Positions 8,667 to 16,794 of a DNA stretch of 64,000 nt are shown here, piece after piece. The stretch is taken from assembly GCF_018070575.1 (NCBI RefSeq), contig NZ_JAGPXN010000003.1:224589-288588 (forward strand), written 5' to 3'. This stretch comes from Micromonospora sp. C31 (GTDB lineage: Bacteria; Actinomycetota; Actinomycetes; Mycobacteriales; Micromonosporaceae). The position numbers and the translations under genes are program-made. Numbering within the stretch: position 1 is the first letter of the stretch; every line of letters starts with the position of its first letter. Under the pieces are notes generated by a model. It saw only the letters and a list, made by a program, of their open reading frames with translations. It ran no database searches and was not told the DNA's origin.

Positions 8667-8762
8667 TCGGCGTTCGTTACCGAAGGGTATTGCCTGCGCC
8701 CGGCCATCGGCTAGCCCTGTCGATCACGGCTGGGCCACGGCTCGGCAGATGGAACGCCCGGC

Positions 8763-9716
8763 TCAGGCGTACCGGGCCGCCCGCAGCGACCAGTCGTAGG
8801 TGGCGCGGATCCAGTTGCGCCGGGCGGTGAGGGCGGTCCGCAGACCGTCGTCGCCGACGGTGAGCAGTGCCGTCTCCGTCGCCAGGTAGGTCGACAGGGC
8901 CTCGTTGAACCGGTCGGCCGCCGCCCGCAGCGCCGCCGACTCGTCGCCGTCCGTCCGCCCCGCGGCGAGCACCGCGACCAGGTTGTGCGCGTCCGGCCGG
9001 CTGAGGTGCTCCTTGCCGTACGAGAAGACGTCGTTGCACCAGCAGACCAGGTCGGCGGCGAGCAGGTCGAGGGCGACCAGCGACGGCTCGGTGCGGTGGG
9101 CCGCGCCCGGCGGAGTCCCGCCGGCCAGTTCGGTCAGGGTGAAGCTGGGGTGGACCGCGCCGGTGTGCCGGCGCATCTGGGCGTACTCGGCCAGCCCCGG
9201 CACGCGCCCGTGCTCCCGGTTGGCCGCCTCCCACAGCAGCGCCAGCAGATACTCCCGCACCTCCCCGGCGAAGCGCAGCAGCGCCGTCGGCCCGCCGGCG
9301 GCGCGGGCCCGCCGGCACAGGTCGCCGAGCGCCTCGCCGAGCGGCCCGGCCGCGGTCACCGGCCCGTCGGCCCGACCGCCCTGCCCGTCGAGCACGTCCA
9401 GCAGGGCGGCGACGGTCGGTGCCAGCCGGGTGGGGGAGGCGCCGAGGCCGTCCTCGTCGCAGGCGTCGTCCATCACGAACAGCCAGGAGATCAGGTCGGC
9501 GAGCAGCCGCAACCCGTCGACCGGGCCGTCCGGGTAGGCCCGCCCGGCCAGTCCGGCGGCGTCGGCCCGGTGTAGTCGGTGCAGCCCGTGCCCGTTACTG
9601 ATCAGTCCGTGGCCGAGCGCCCACTCCGTGCTCTCCCGCGCCACCCGCTCGGTGGCGTCGTGTTGGCGCTCGGGAAAGGGGGGTTCCCGTAGCGCCGAGA
9701 CCGCAAAGGTCCGCAT
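8763..9716 (-). CDS. Class I terpene synthase
   Basis: 317 residues, single alpha-domain bacterial terpene cyclase, converting a prenyl diphosphate (probably farnesyl or geranyl) to a cyclic terpene. The Asp-rich metal motif is FVMDDACDE (Asp83, Asp84) and the NSE triad is CNDVFSYGKE (Asn228, Ser232, Glu236); the C-terminal Arg-Tyr pair is present (SLRAARY). ATG 9716 gives the usual length; a 31-residue upstream extension is in frame but unlike the family. There is no P450, methyltransferase or prenyltransferase beside it, so it is an orphan. The product cannot be predicted from sequence. Confidence 0.88.
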   Translation of the reverse strand: MRTFAVSALREPPFPERQHDATERVARESTEWALGHGLISNGHGLHRLHRADAAGLAGRAYPDGPVDGLRLLADLISWLFVMDDACDEDGLGASPTRLAPTVAALLDVLDGQGGRADGPVTAAGPLGEALGDLCRRARAAGGPTALLRFAGEVREYLLALLWEAANREHGRVPGLAEYAQMRRHTGAVHPSFTLTELAGGTPPGAAHRTEPSLVALDLLAADLVCWCNDVFSYGKEHLSRPDAHNLVAVLAAGRTDGDESAALRAAADRFNEALSTYLATETALLTVGDDGLRTALTARRNWIRATYDWSLRAARYA

Positions 9717-9730
9717 GGTGCCCCCTGTCG

Positions 9731-9762
9731 CGCTGTCCCACCCGGGATCGCGCGGGACAGCG
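9731..9762. promoter_or_regulatory. Inverted repeat upstream of the terpene synthase
   Basis: CGCTGTCCC (9731-9739) and GGGACAGCG (9754-9762) are perfect 9-bp arms 14 bp apart, starting 15 bp before the terpene synthase ATG. It could be an operator or a leader-RNA hairpin controlling translation. Confidence 0.4.
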
Positions 9763-9839
9763 TACGGGAGCAGGGATCGGTCGCGATCGTTGGGGAGGCG
9801 CCTGCTCACGCTGCGCTGTGACCGTTTGCGTGCAGTGCG

Positions 9840-10469
9840 TCACATGCCCAGGTCGGTGCCCCGCAGCCGGTCGGCCAGCGCCGCCGGCCCGTCGATCTGC
9901 ATCCGGGACACCCGCTGCCGGCCGCTGAGGAACAGGGCCAGCTCGCCCGGCGCACCGGCCACCCGTACGGAATCGCCGCCCCGGCCCACGTGCAGCTCGC
10001 CGTAGCCGGGAGCCTGGACGAGGACGTCGGCCGGGAACCGGCGCAGCGCCAGCCGGGCCAGCCCGGCGCACCGCTTCCACAGCGCCGCGTTCAGCCCTGC
10101 CGCCAGGTCGCGTGGGAGCCAGTCGGGGCGGGCGCGGCGCACGTCCTCGTGGTGGATGAAGAACTCCAGCGTGTTGGCCAGCTCGTCGGTGACCGGGTTG
10201 CTGACCGGGCTCCACGCCGGCGGCCGGCGTACCTCGTCGAGAAGGCGCGGCCAGGCGCGCGCGGCGATGCGCAGGCGCACCCGCTCGGCGTGGCCGCGCA
10301 GCGGCGGAAGCACGATGCCGCCGGCGGCGTCGGGCCGGCGTTCCCGGAGCACCAGGTGGGCGGCGAGGTCGCGGATGGTCCACCCGTCGTTGACCGTGGG
10401 CGCCTCCGGTCCCAGCGTCTGCATCAGGTCGGCGAGCGCCTCGCGCTCCGCTCGGGCGTACCGCGGCAT
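9840..10469 (-). CDS. TIGR03085-family DinB/maleylpyruvate-isomerase-like protein
   Basis: 209 residues. The start resembles the mycothiol-dependent maleylpyruvate isomerase/DinB group: RAEREALADLMQTLGPEAPT, WTIRDLAAHLVLRERRPDA with a metal-ligand histidine, and NTLEFFIHHEDVRRA with two more. The fit is to the actinobacterial TIGR03085 group, whose substrate is unknown. ATG 10469 has TACGAT 7 nt upstream on the minus strand, the leaderless pattern. It stands alone, 123 bp upstream of the terpene synthase in the same direction; co-transcription is possible but not shown. Confidence 0.8.
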   Translation of the reverse strand: MPRYARAEREALADLMQTLGPEAPTVNDGWTIRDLAAHLVLRERRPDAAGGIVLPPLRGHAERVRLRIAARAWPRLLDEVRRPPAWSPVSNPVTDELANTLEFFIHHEDVRRARPDWLPRDLAAGLNAALWKRCAGLARLALRRFPADVLVQAPGYGELHVGRGGDSVRVAGAPGELALFLSGRQRVSRMQIDGPAALADRLRGTDLGM

Positions 10470-10592
10470 GACACCGATCGTAGGCGCGGACGAGCCGATC
10501 GGCGCGCCGAGCGGGCCGGGGCCGTCGTGACGGTGGACATAGCGGTCCGGGGCGGCGGAGCCGGCCCCGAACGGTAAGGATGAGGAGGATAA

Positions 10593-12491
10593 TTGCGGCT
10601 TACGGCAGGGGAGAGCGTGGCGAGCAGGACAAGTCGGGACGTGCTGGTGCGAGGGCTGGCCGTCCTCGGGCGGGCGATCCGGGAGGAGCCGCGCATCTTC
10701 GCGGTCGCGGTGAGCAGCAGCGTGCTCTTCGGCGCCATGACGGTGGCCAGCGCCTTCGTGGTCGGTGCCGTGGTCGGCGACGTGGTGGTGCCCGCGATCG
10801 AGCGCGGCGCGGTCGGGGTCGGTGGGCTCGCCCTGGCCGCCGTCGCGCTGTTCGGCATCAGCGTGCTGCGGGTGGCCGGCATCTTCGGCCGCCGGCTCGG
10901 CGCGGGCTACATGCAGTACCGCCTCCAGGCCGCCTACCGGCGCCGGGTCACCCGCCGCTACCTGGAGCTGCCGCTGGCCTGGCACCACCGCAACGCCACC
11001 GGCACGTTGCTGTCCAACGCCAACTCCGACGTCGAGGCCGCCTGGTACCCGATCGCCCCGCTGCCGTTCGCGGTCGGCACCCTGGTGATGCTGGTCGGCG
11101 CGGTGGCGTCGCTCTTCGTCACGGACTGGGCGCTGGCCCTGGTCGGCCTCGCGGTCTTCCCGGCGCTCTTCGCGCTCAACGTCGCCTACTCCCGCCGGAT
11201 GGCCCCCCGGCAGGCCCGGGCCCAGCGGCTGCGCGCCGAGGTCAGCGGCATCGCGCACGAGAGCTTCGACGGCGCCCTGGTCGTCAAGACGATGGGCCGG
11301 GAGGCGCAGGAGACCGACCGGTTCGCCGCCCGCGCGGGTGAGCTGCGCGACTCGCTGGTGGCGGTCGGGCGGCTGCGCGGCGTGTTCGACCCGCTGCTGG
11401 AGACCCTGCCCAGCCTCGGTACCCTCGCCGTGCTGGTGGTCGGCACGATCCGGCTGCGGCAGGGCGCGATCACCGTCGCCGAGCTGATCAGCGTCGCCTT
11501 CCTCTTCACGGTGCTGGCGTTCCCCGTGCGTGCCATCGGCTGGGTGCTGGCCGAGCTGCCGCGCAGCGTCGCCGGCTGGGACCGGGTCAGCCGGGTGCTC
11601 GACGCCACCGGCAGGATGCCGTACGGCGACACGACGCTCGACGTGTCGGAGCCCCGGCCGGCGAGCCTCACGTTCACCGGCGTGCGTTTCGGCTACGAGC
11701 CGGCCGAGGCGCACCTGCCCGGCACGGAGGTGCTCGGCGAGGTCTCCTTCACCGTGCCGGCCGGGAAGACCGTCGCCCTGGTCGGGCCGACCGGCTCCGG
11801 CAAGTCGACGATCGCCGCGCTCGCCGTGCGGCTGGTCGATCCCCTGGCCGGCACCGTGTGCCTGGATTCGGTCGACGTCCGCCGGCTCACCGCCGCCTCG
11901 CTGACGGGCACGGCCGCGCTGGTCGCCCAGGTGCCGTTCGTCTTCGACGACACGGTGCGCGCCAACGTCGCCCTGGACCGGGCGGGCATCGGCGACGACG
12001 ACGTCTGGGCCGCGCTGCGGCTGGCCGAGGCGGACGGCTTCGTCGCGGCCCTGCCCGACGGCCTCGACACGATGGTCGGCGAGCGGGGCACCTCGCTCTC
12101 CGGCGGTCAGCGGCAGCGGCTCACCCTGGCCCGCGCGCTCGCCGGTCGGCCACGCCTGCTGGTCCTCGACGACGCGACCAGTGCGGTCGACCCCCGGGTC
12201 GAGGCGGCCATCCTGGCCGGGCTGCGCTCGTCGGCGGCCGGGGCACCGGCCGCGTCGATCCTGGTGGTCGCCTACCGGCGGGCCACCATCGCGCTGGCAG
12301 ACGAGGTGGTCTACCTGGAACAGGGCCGGGTGCTCGCCCGCGGCCGGCACACCGAGCTGCTGGCCACGGTGCCGGGCTACGCCGACCTGGTCACCGCCTA
12401 CGAGCAGGCCGAGGTCGACCCCGCCAAGGACGAGACGTACGACGAGGTTGCCCCGGTGACGTCGGGCCTGAAGATCGAGGTGGACCGGTGA
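10593..12491 (+). CDS. ABC exporter half-transporter with degenerate ATPase site
   Basis: About 632 residues: six-helix type I exporter domain (about 1-320), then a nucleotide-binding domain. Walker A is VGPTGSGKST and the signature is the canonical LSGGQRQ, but the Walker B glutamate is Asp (LLVLDDATSAVDP) and the H-loop histidine is Tyr (VVAYRRAT). This is the degenerate subunit of a heterodimeric exporter; the partner is the next gene. TTG 10593 follows GGAGG closely; GTG 10617 after GGGGAG is an equally good start. Cargo unknown; drug or lipid export is typical for such pairs. Confidence 0.92.
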   Translation: MRLTAGESVASRTSRDVLVRGLAVLGRAIREEPRIFAVAVSSSVLFGAMTVASAFVVGAVVGDVVVPAIERGAVGVGGLALAAVALFGISVLRVAGIFGRRLGAGYMQYRLQAAYRRRVTRRYLELPLAWHHRNATGTLLSNANSDVEAAWYPIAPLPFAVGTLVMLVGAVASLFVTDWALALVGLAVFPALFALNVAYSRRMAPRQARAQRLRAEVSGIAHESFDGALVVKTMGREAQETDRFAARAGELRDSLVAVGRLRGVFDPLLETLPSLGTLAVLVVGTIRLRQGAITVAELISVAFLFTVLAFPVRAIGWVLAELPRSVAGWDRVSRVLDATGRMPYGDTTLDVSEPRPASLTFTGVRFGYEPAEAHLPGTEVLGEVSFTVPAGKTVALVGPTGSGKSTIAALAVRLVDPLAGTVCLDSVDVRRLTAASLTGTAALVAQVPFVFDDTVRANVALDRAGIGDDDVWAALRLAEADGFVAALPDGLDTMVGERGTSLSGGQRQRLTLARALAGRPRLLVLDDATSAVDPRVEAAILAGLRSSAAGAPAASILVVAYRRATIALADEVVYLEQGRVLARGRHTELLATVPGYADLVTAYEQAEVDPAKDETYDEVAPVTSGLKIEVDR

Positions 12492-12605
12492 GCGCGAGGA
12501 GTGCAGCGCAGCGGAGCCCCGCAGTCGCGAACGAAGGGTGGCTGCGGTGAGCGCGAGGAGTGCAGCGCAGCGGAGCCCCGCAGTCGCGAACGAAGGGCGG
12601 GCCCG
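12488..12605. repeat. 59-bp sequence in perfect-phase tandem duplicate
   Basis: Two near-identical 59-bp copies (12488-12546 and 12547-12605), each beginning GTGAGCGCGAGGAGTGCAGC and ending just before another GTGA. The first GTGA contains the stop of the upstream ABC gene and the third contains the start of the downstream gene. Only a few bases at the 3' end differ. The unit holds an imperfect hairpin with core GCGG-AGCC-CCGC. Confidence 0.95.
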
Positions 12606-14420
12606 GTGACCACCACCACCGACACGGCACGGAAGACCGCGACCGTCGAGACGGCCGAGGCACCTGAGCCACCCGAGACGACCTGGCAGACGATGCGCCG
12701 CGGTCTGGCGCTCTCCCCGGAGCTGCGGGTCGGCCTGGCCGGCACGCTCGGCCTGGCCCTGGTCTACATGGTCGGCCGGGCGGCCGTGCCGGTGGCGGTG
12801 CAGCAGGGCATCGACAACGGCATCGTCGACGGCCTGGACCTGGGCGTCATCTGGACGGTGGTCGCCGTCACCGCCGCGGTGCTGGTGGTGACCACGCTCT
12901 GCGGGTACCTGATGATGCGCCGGCTCTTCACGGTCAGCGAGACCGCGTTGGCCAACGTGCGGATCCGGGCGTTCCGGCACGTGCACGACCTGTCCATGCT
13001 GCACCAGCAGTCGGAGCGGCGCGGTTCGCTGGTCTCCCGGGTGACCAGCGACGTCGACCAGATCACCCAGTTCCTCCAGTGGGGCGGCGTGATCCTGGTG
13101 ATCAATCTCGGTCAGCTGGCGGTCACCACGCTGGTCATGTTCGCGTACTCCTGGCAGCTGACCCTGGTGGTCTTCGCCGCCTTCCTGCCCGCCGTGTTCG
13201 TGATCCGGCGGCTCCAGCGCCGCCTCGCCGGGGCGTACGGGGTGGTCCGGCAGCGCACGGGGGCGCTGCTCGGCGCGATCGGGGAGAGCGTGGTCGGTGC
13301 GCCGGTGATCAGGGCGTACGGGATCTCCGGCCGGACGGCCCGCCGGCTGGACGAGGCGATCGACGGCCAGCGCCGGGCCCAGCAGCGGGCGATCAGGATC
13401 AGCGTCATGGGCAGCTCGGTCGGCGAGCTGGCCGCCGGGCTGGCGTTGGCCGGCGTGGTGGTGCTCGGGGTGACCCTCGGCGCCGACCGCACCCTGAGCA
13501 TCGGCGAGGTGACCGCCTTCCTCTTCCTGGTCACGCTCTTCATCCAGCCGGTGCAGATCGCCACCGAGGTGCTCAACGAGGCGCAGAACGCCATCGCGGG
13601 CTGGCGTCGGGTGTTGGACGTGCTGGACGTCGAGCCCGACGTCGCCGATCCGGGCGAGCAGGGGCGCGAACTGCCGGCCGGCCCGCTGGACATCCGCTTC
13701 GCGGGGGTGCGTTTCGCGTATCCGGGGGGTCCGCCCGTGCTGCACGACGTCAGCCTGGAGATTCCGGCGAAGAGCCGGGTGGCGGTGGTGGGGGAGACCG
13801 GCAGCGGCAAGACCACCTTCGCCAAGCTGCTCACCCGCCTGATGGATCCGACCGCAGGCCAGGTGCTGCTCTCCGGTGTGCCGCTGGAGCGGGTCCGGTT
13901 CGCCTCGCTGCGGTCGCGGGTGGTGATGGTGCCGCAGGACGGCTTCCTCTTCGACGCCACGGTGGCGGAGAACGTCCGCTTCGCCCGCCCGGAGCTGACC
14001 GACGAGCAGCTCGCGGCGGCCTTCACCGAGCTGGGGCTGGCCGACTGGCTGGACGCGCTCCCGTCGGGTCTGCACACCTGCGTGGGGGAGCGCGGCGAGG
14101 CGCTGAGCGTGGGGGAGCGGCAGCTTGTCGCGCTGGCCCGCGCGTACGTCGCCGACCCGGATCTGCTGGTGCTGGACGAGGCGACCAGCGCGGTCGACCC
14201 GGCCACGGAGGTGCGGCTGCAACGCACCCTGGACGCGGTGACCCGGGGGCGCACCACCCTCGCGATCGCGCACCGGCTCTCCACGGCGCAGGCCGCCGAC
14301 GAGGTGATCGTGGTGGACCGGGGCCGGATCGTGCAGCGCGGTCCGCACGACGAGCTGGTCCGCGACCCGGAGTCGGTCTACGGCCTGCTCTACGCCTCCT
14401 GGCTGGAGCAGACCCGCTGA
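12606..14420 (+). CDS. ABC exporter half-transporter with catalytic ATPase site
   Basis: About 604 residues: exporter membrane domain (about 40-340), then an ATPase domain with Walker A VGETGSGKTT, canonical Walker B LLVLDEATSAVDP and H-loop AIAHRLST. The signature is altered (LSVGERQ for LSGGQ). It therefore complements the upstream subunit: canonical Walker motifs here plus the canonical signature there make one full ATP site, leaving one degenerate site. GTG 12606 is the third GTGA of the 59-bp repeat; the longer frame upstream is a translation of that repeat. Confidence 0.93.
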   Translation: MTTTTDTARKTATVETAEAPEPPETTWQTMRRGLALSPELRVGLAGTLGLALVYMVGRAAVPVAVQQGIDNGIVDGLDLGVIWTVVAVTAAVLVVTTLCGYLMMRRLFTVSETALANVRIRAFRHVHDLSMLHQQSERRGSLVSRVTSDVDQITQFLQWGGVILVINLGQLAVTTLVMFAYSWQLTLVVFAAFLPAVFVIRRLQRRLAGAYGVVRQRTGALLGAIGESVVGAPVIRAYGISGRTARRLDEAIDGQRRAQQRAIRISVMGSSVGELAAGLALAGVVVLGVTLGADRTLSIGEVTAFLFLVTLFIQPVQIATEVLNEAQNAIAGWRRVLDVLDVEPDVADPGEQGRELPAGPLDIRFAGVRFAYPGGPPVLHDVSLEIPAKSRVAVVGETGSGKTTFAKLLTRLMDPTAGQVLLSGVPLERVRFASLRSRVVMVPQDGFLFDATVAENVRFARPELTDEQLAAAFTELGLADWLDALPSGLHTCVGERGEALSVGERQLVALARAYVADPDLLVLDEATSAVDPATEVRLQRTLDAVTRGRTTLAIAHRLSTAQAADEVIVVDRGRIVQRGPHDELVRDPESVYGLLYASWLEQTR

Positions 14421-14463
14421 GCGGACGAGTCGCGCAGCAACGTCATCCGCAGTTCCGGCACGC

Positions 14464-14492
14464 TGGACGTCACCGTTCCGGTGCTCTAGTCT
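14464..14492 (+). promoter_or_regulatory. Promoter of the DUF2470 gene
   Basis: TGGACG (14464-14469) and TAGTCT (14487-14492), 17 bp apart, resemble -35 and -10 boxes. The predicted start of transcription falls at the left end of the iron box. Confidence 0.5.
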
Positions 14493-14497
14493 CCGAG

Positions 14498-14516
14498 TTA
14501 GGTAAGGCTAACCTAC
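14498..14516. promoter_or_regulatory. Iron box (DtxR/IdeR/DmdR-type operator)
   Basis: TTAGGTAAGGCTAACCTAC differs at only two positions from the 19-bp consensus TTAGGTTAGGCTAACCTAA. It covers the predicted transcription start, so iron-loaded regulator should repress the downstream gene and iron shortage should induce it. Confidence 0.8.
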
Positions 14517-14529
14517 GAAGGAGCGGTTC

Positions 14530-15288
14530 ATGCGGCCCAGCCCGGCAGAGATCGTCCGTACCCTCGTCGCGGGCCGGCTGCCCGGCATCGCCCACGTCGC
14601 GCACCGGCCCGGCCCGCATCAGGTCCGGCACGTGACCGACCCGGACGGTCGGGTGCTGCTGCTGGTGCCGGTGGTCAGCGACCTCGCCGCCGCGCTGCGT
14701 CCCGCCGCCGGCGAAGCCGCGGTCGCGCTCGTGCTGGACGTGCTGGACCTGCCGCCCGCCGCCGGTGCGCCGAGCCTCGGCCGGGCCTGGGTCTCCGGCT
14801 GGGCGGCCCGCCTGGCGGGGGACGAGGAGCGCCGCGCCGCGCTGGACTTCGCCGACGTCGAGCCGGCCGGTGACCTGCTCGACGTCGGCACCCGGTTCCG
14901 GCTGCACCGCTTCGAGGTGGTCGAGGCCCGCTGGGAACGCGGCGACACCGTCCGCCGCGTCGACCCGGAGGCGTACGCCGAGGCGGAGCCCGACCCGCTG
15001 CACGCGGTCGAGGCAGAGCTGCTGGCCGACCTCGCCGGCCACCACGCCGCCGAGGTGGCCGGCTACCTGGGCCGCCAGCTCGGCCTCGCCGACGACGCCC
15101 CCGACGCCGCGCCCCGGGTGGTCCGGATCGACCGGTACGGCCTGCTGGTCACCCACGGCCGGCCCGGCGCCCGGCGGCGCGTCCGGTTGGCGTTCCCCCG
15201 TCCGCTGGACTGCCGGGCGGAGCTGACCCGGCTGCTGCACCCACTGGTCGGCCGGCACGCCTCGCCCCGGCACGCCGACCACGCCTGA
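14530..15288 (+). CDS. Iron-regulated DUF2470/HugZ-like protein
   Basis: 252 residues. The first ~150 residues resemble the split-barrel (FMN-binding-like) part and the C-terminal ~90 residues the DUF2470 domain found in HugZ-type haem oxygenases: PDPLHAVEAELLADLAGHHA and VRIDRYGLLVTHGRPGARRR. The family handles haem or iron; enzymatic haem oxidation is not proven by the sequence. ATG 14530 follows AAGGAG. The near-consensus iron box upstream ties it to iron starvation, in line with a role in haem or siderophore iron use. It stands alone and is convergent with the TetR gene. Confidence 0.8.
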   Translation: MRPSPAEIVRTLVAGRLPGIAHVAHRPGPHQVRHVTDPDGRVLLLVPVVSDLAAALRPAAGEAAVALVLDVLDLPPAAGAPSLGRAWVSGWAARLAGDEERRAALDFADVEPAGDLLDVGTRFRLHRFEVVEARWERGDTVRRVDPEAYAEAEPDPLHAVEAELLADLAGHHAAEVAGYLGRQLGLADDAPDAAPRVVRIDRYGLLVTHGRPGARRRVRLAFPRPLDCRAELTRLLHPLVGRHASPRHADHA

Positions 15289-15316
15289 CCGGCGGGCACC
15301 GGCCACGGCCGCCCGG

Positions 15317-15925
15317 TCAGCCGGCGAAGACCTCGGCGAGGTCGCCCGTCAGGTAGCGCTGCACCGTGGGCCCGACCGCCGTGACGAGCGTCTCCGGGGC
15401 GGCCGAGGCGACCGGCTCCAGCCGGACCACGTACCGCATCACGGCCAGCCCGATCATCTGGCTGGCCACCAGGGAGCCGCGCAGCGGCAGCTCGGCCGGA
15501 TCGACGTCGAGCTGGTCGAGGACCCTGCGCAGCACCTGGGTGACCAGGAACTCGCGCAGCAGCCGGGCGGTCCACTCGTTGCTCACCGCCGAGCGCAGCA
15601 GGGCCACCCCGGCGGTGCCGGCCGGGGAGTCCCAGACGCCGAGGAAGGTGCGTACCAACCGCTCCCCGAGACCCGCCCGGTCGCCCGCCAGCACGCTCGG
15701 CAGCAGCTCGGCGGGGTCGACCGGCGCGTGCATCGCGGCCAGGAAGAGGCGGTCCTTGCTGCCGAAGTAGTGGTGCACCAGCGCCGGGTCGACCTGCGCG
15801 GCGGCGGCGACGGCCCGGATCGAGGCCCCGTCGAAGCCCCGCTCGGCGAAGGCGGCGCGGGCCGCGTCGAGGATGGCCTGCCGGGTGTCCGGGTTCCCGG
15901 GGCGTCGTCCGGTCCGCCGCGCCAT
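15317..15925 (-). CDS. TetR-family repressor of the ABC-2 exporter
   Basis: 202 residues. The N-terminal HTH is standard: TRQAILDAARAAFAERGFDG, then SIRAVAAAAQVDPALVHHYF and GSKDRLFLAAM. The C-terminal ligand domain resembles the TetR_C type common beside DrrAB-like exporters. ATG 15925 gives the usual 10-15 residues before the HTH. It lies 113 bp downstream of the permease in the same direction, so it is probably part of the operon and controls it through the operator at 17538-17553. Confidence 0.9.
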   Translation of the reverse strand: MARRTGRRPGNPDTRQAILDAARAAFAERGFDGASIRAVAAAAQVDPALVHHYFGSKDRLFLAAMHAPVDPAELLPSVLAGDRAGLGERLVRTFLGVWDSPAGTAGVALLRSAVSNEWTARLLREFLVTQVLRRVLDQLDVDPAELPLRGSLVASQMIGLAVMRYVVRLEPVASAAPETLVTAVGPTVQRYLTGDLAEVFAG

Positions 15926-16038
15926 CGCCACCCTTCGCTTGATTGTCGGTTCCGCCGTCGGACCGGCTTGGCCGTCGGTGCGCCAGCCGGCGGGGTGCCG
16001 CGCGGCACCGGGGCCGTCCTGCCGGCCGGGCCGGCGGC

Positions 16039-16794
16039 TCAGCCGCTGCGCCGCCGGAGGGTGGCCGCGGCGAGCACCAGTGCCAGCGCCGCCGCGCCGG
16101 CGACCACCGCCACGTCCCGCCACATCGTGCCGCTCGGCTCGGCGTGGGCGCCGACCTCCTGGAGCGCCTCGACGGCGTACGACAGGGGCAGCACGTCGCT
16201 GACCGCCTGCAACCAGCCGGCCATCTCGCCGCGCGGCACGAAGAGCCCGCAGAGCAGCAACTGAGGCACCACCACGACCGGCATGAACTGTACGGCCTGG
16301 AACTCGGTGCGCGCGAAGGCGCTGCAGAACAGCCCGAGCGCGACGGCGAGCAGAGCGTTCAACGAGGCGATCATGACCACCAGGCCGCTGTGGCCGGCGG
16401 TGTCCAGCCCGAGGAACCCGTACGCGACCACGGACGCGACGACCGCCTGGAGCACCGCGGCGAGCCCGAACGCGATGCCGTAGCCGAAGAGCAGGTCGAG
16501 CTTGCCCAGCGGCGTGGTGAGCAGCCGTTCGAGGGTGCCCGTGGTGCGCTCGCGCAGCATCGCGATGCTGGTCACCAGGAACATGACCACGAAGGGGAAG
16601 AAGCCGAGCATCACCAGGGCGACGCGATCGAACGTCGACGGCTGTCCCGGCGGGGCGGGCTGGTCGACGTACATGGAGTGGACCAGGACGAGCAGCGCCG
16701 ACGGGACCACCAGCAGCAGCGCCACGGTGCGCCGGTCGTGCCGCAGTTGGCGCAGGATGCGGCCGGTGGTGGCGGCCAGGATCCGGGGGTTCAC
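16039..16794 (-). CDS. ABC-2 type permease
   Basis: 251 residues with six hydrophobic helices, typical ABC-2 membrane domain of DrrB type: an N-terminal cytoplasmic segment, RTVALLLVVPSALLVLVHSM, MLRERTTGTLERLLTTPLGK (the conserved cytosolic coupling region) and FCSAFARTEFQAVQF. GTG 16794 follows GGAGG and overlaps the ATPase stop by 4 bp (GTGA), so both are made together. The complex probably exports a small hydrophobic compound; the substrate is unknown. Confidence 0.92.
   Translation of the reverse strand: MNPRILAATTGRILRQLRHDRRTVALLLVVPSALLVLVHSMYVDQPAPPGQPSTFDRVALVMLGFFPFVVMFLVTSIAMLRERTTGTLERLLTTPLGKLDLLFGYGIAFGLAAVLQAVVASVVAYGFLGLDTAGHSGLVVMIASLNALLAVALGLFCSAFARTEFQAVQFMPVVVVPQLLLCGLFVPRGEMAGWLQAVSDVLPLSYAVEALQEVGAHAEPSGTMWRDVAVVAGAAALALVLAAATLRRRSG

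Noticed and set aside
9840..14348. 1502-codon minus-strand open frame
   Set aside because: Only the last ~210 codons (from ATG 10469) are a gene. The rest is the complement of the two ABC transporter genes, His/Gly/Gln/Arg-rich, a usual high-GC shadow.
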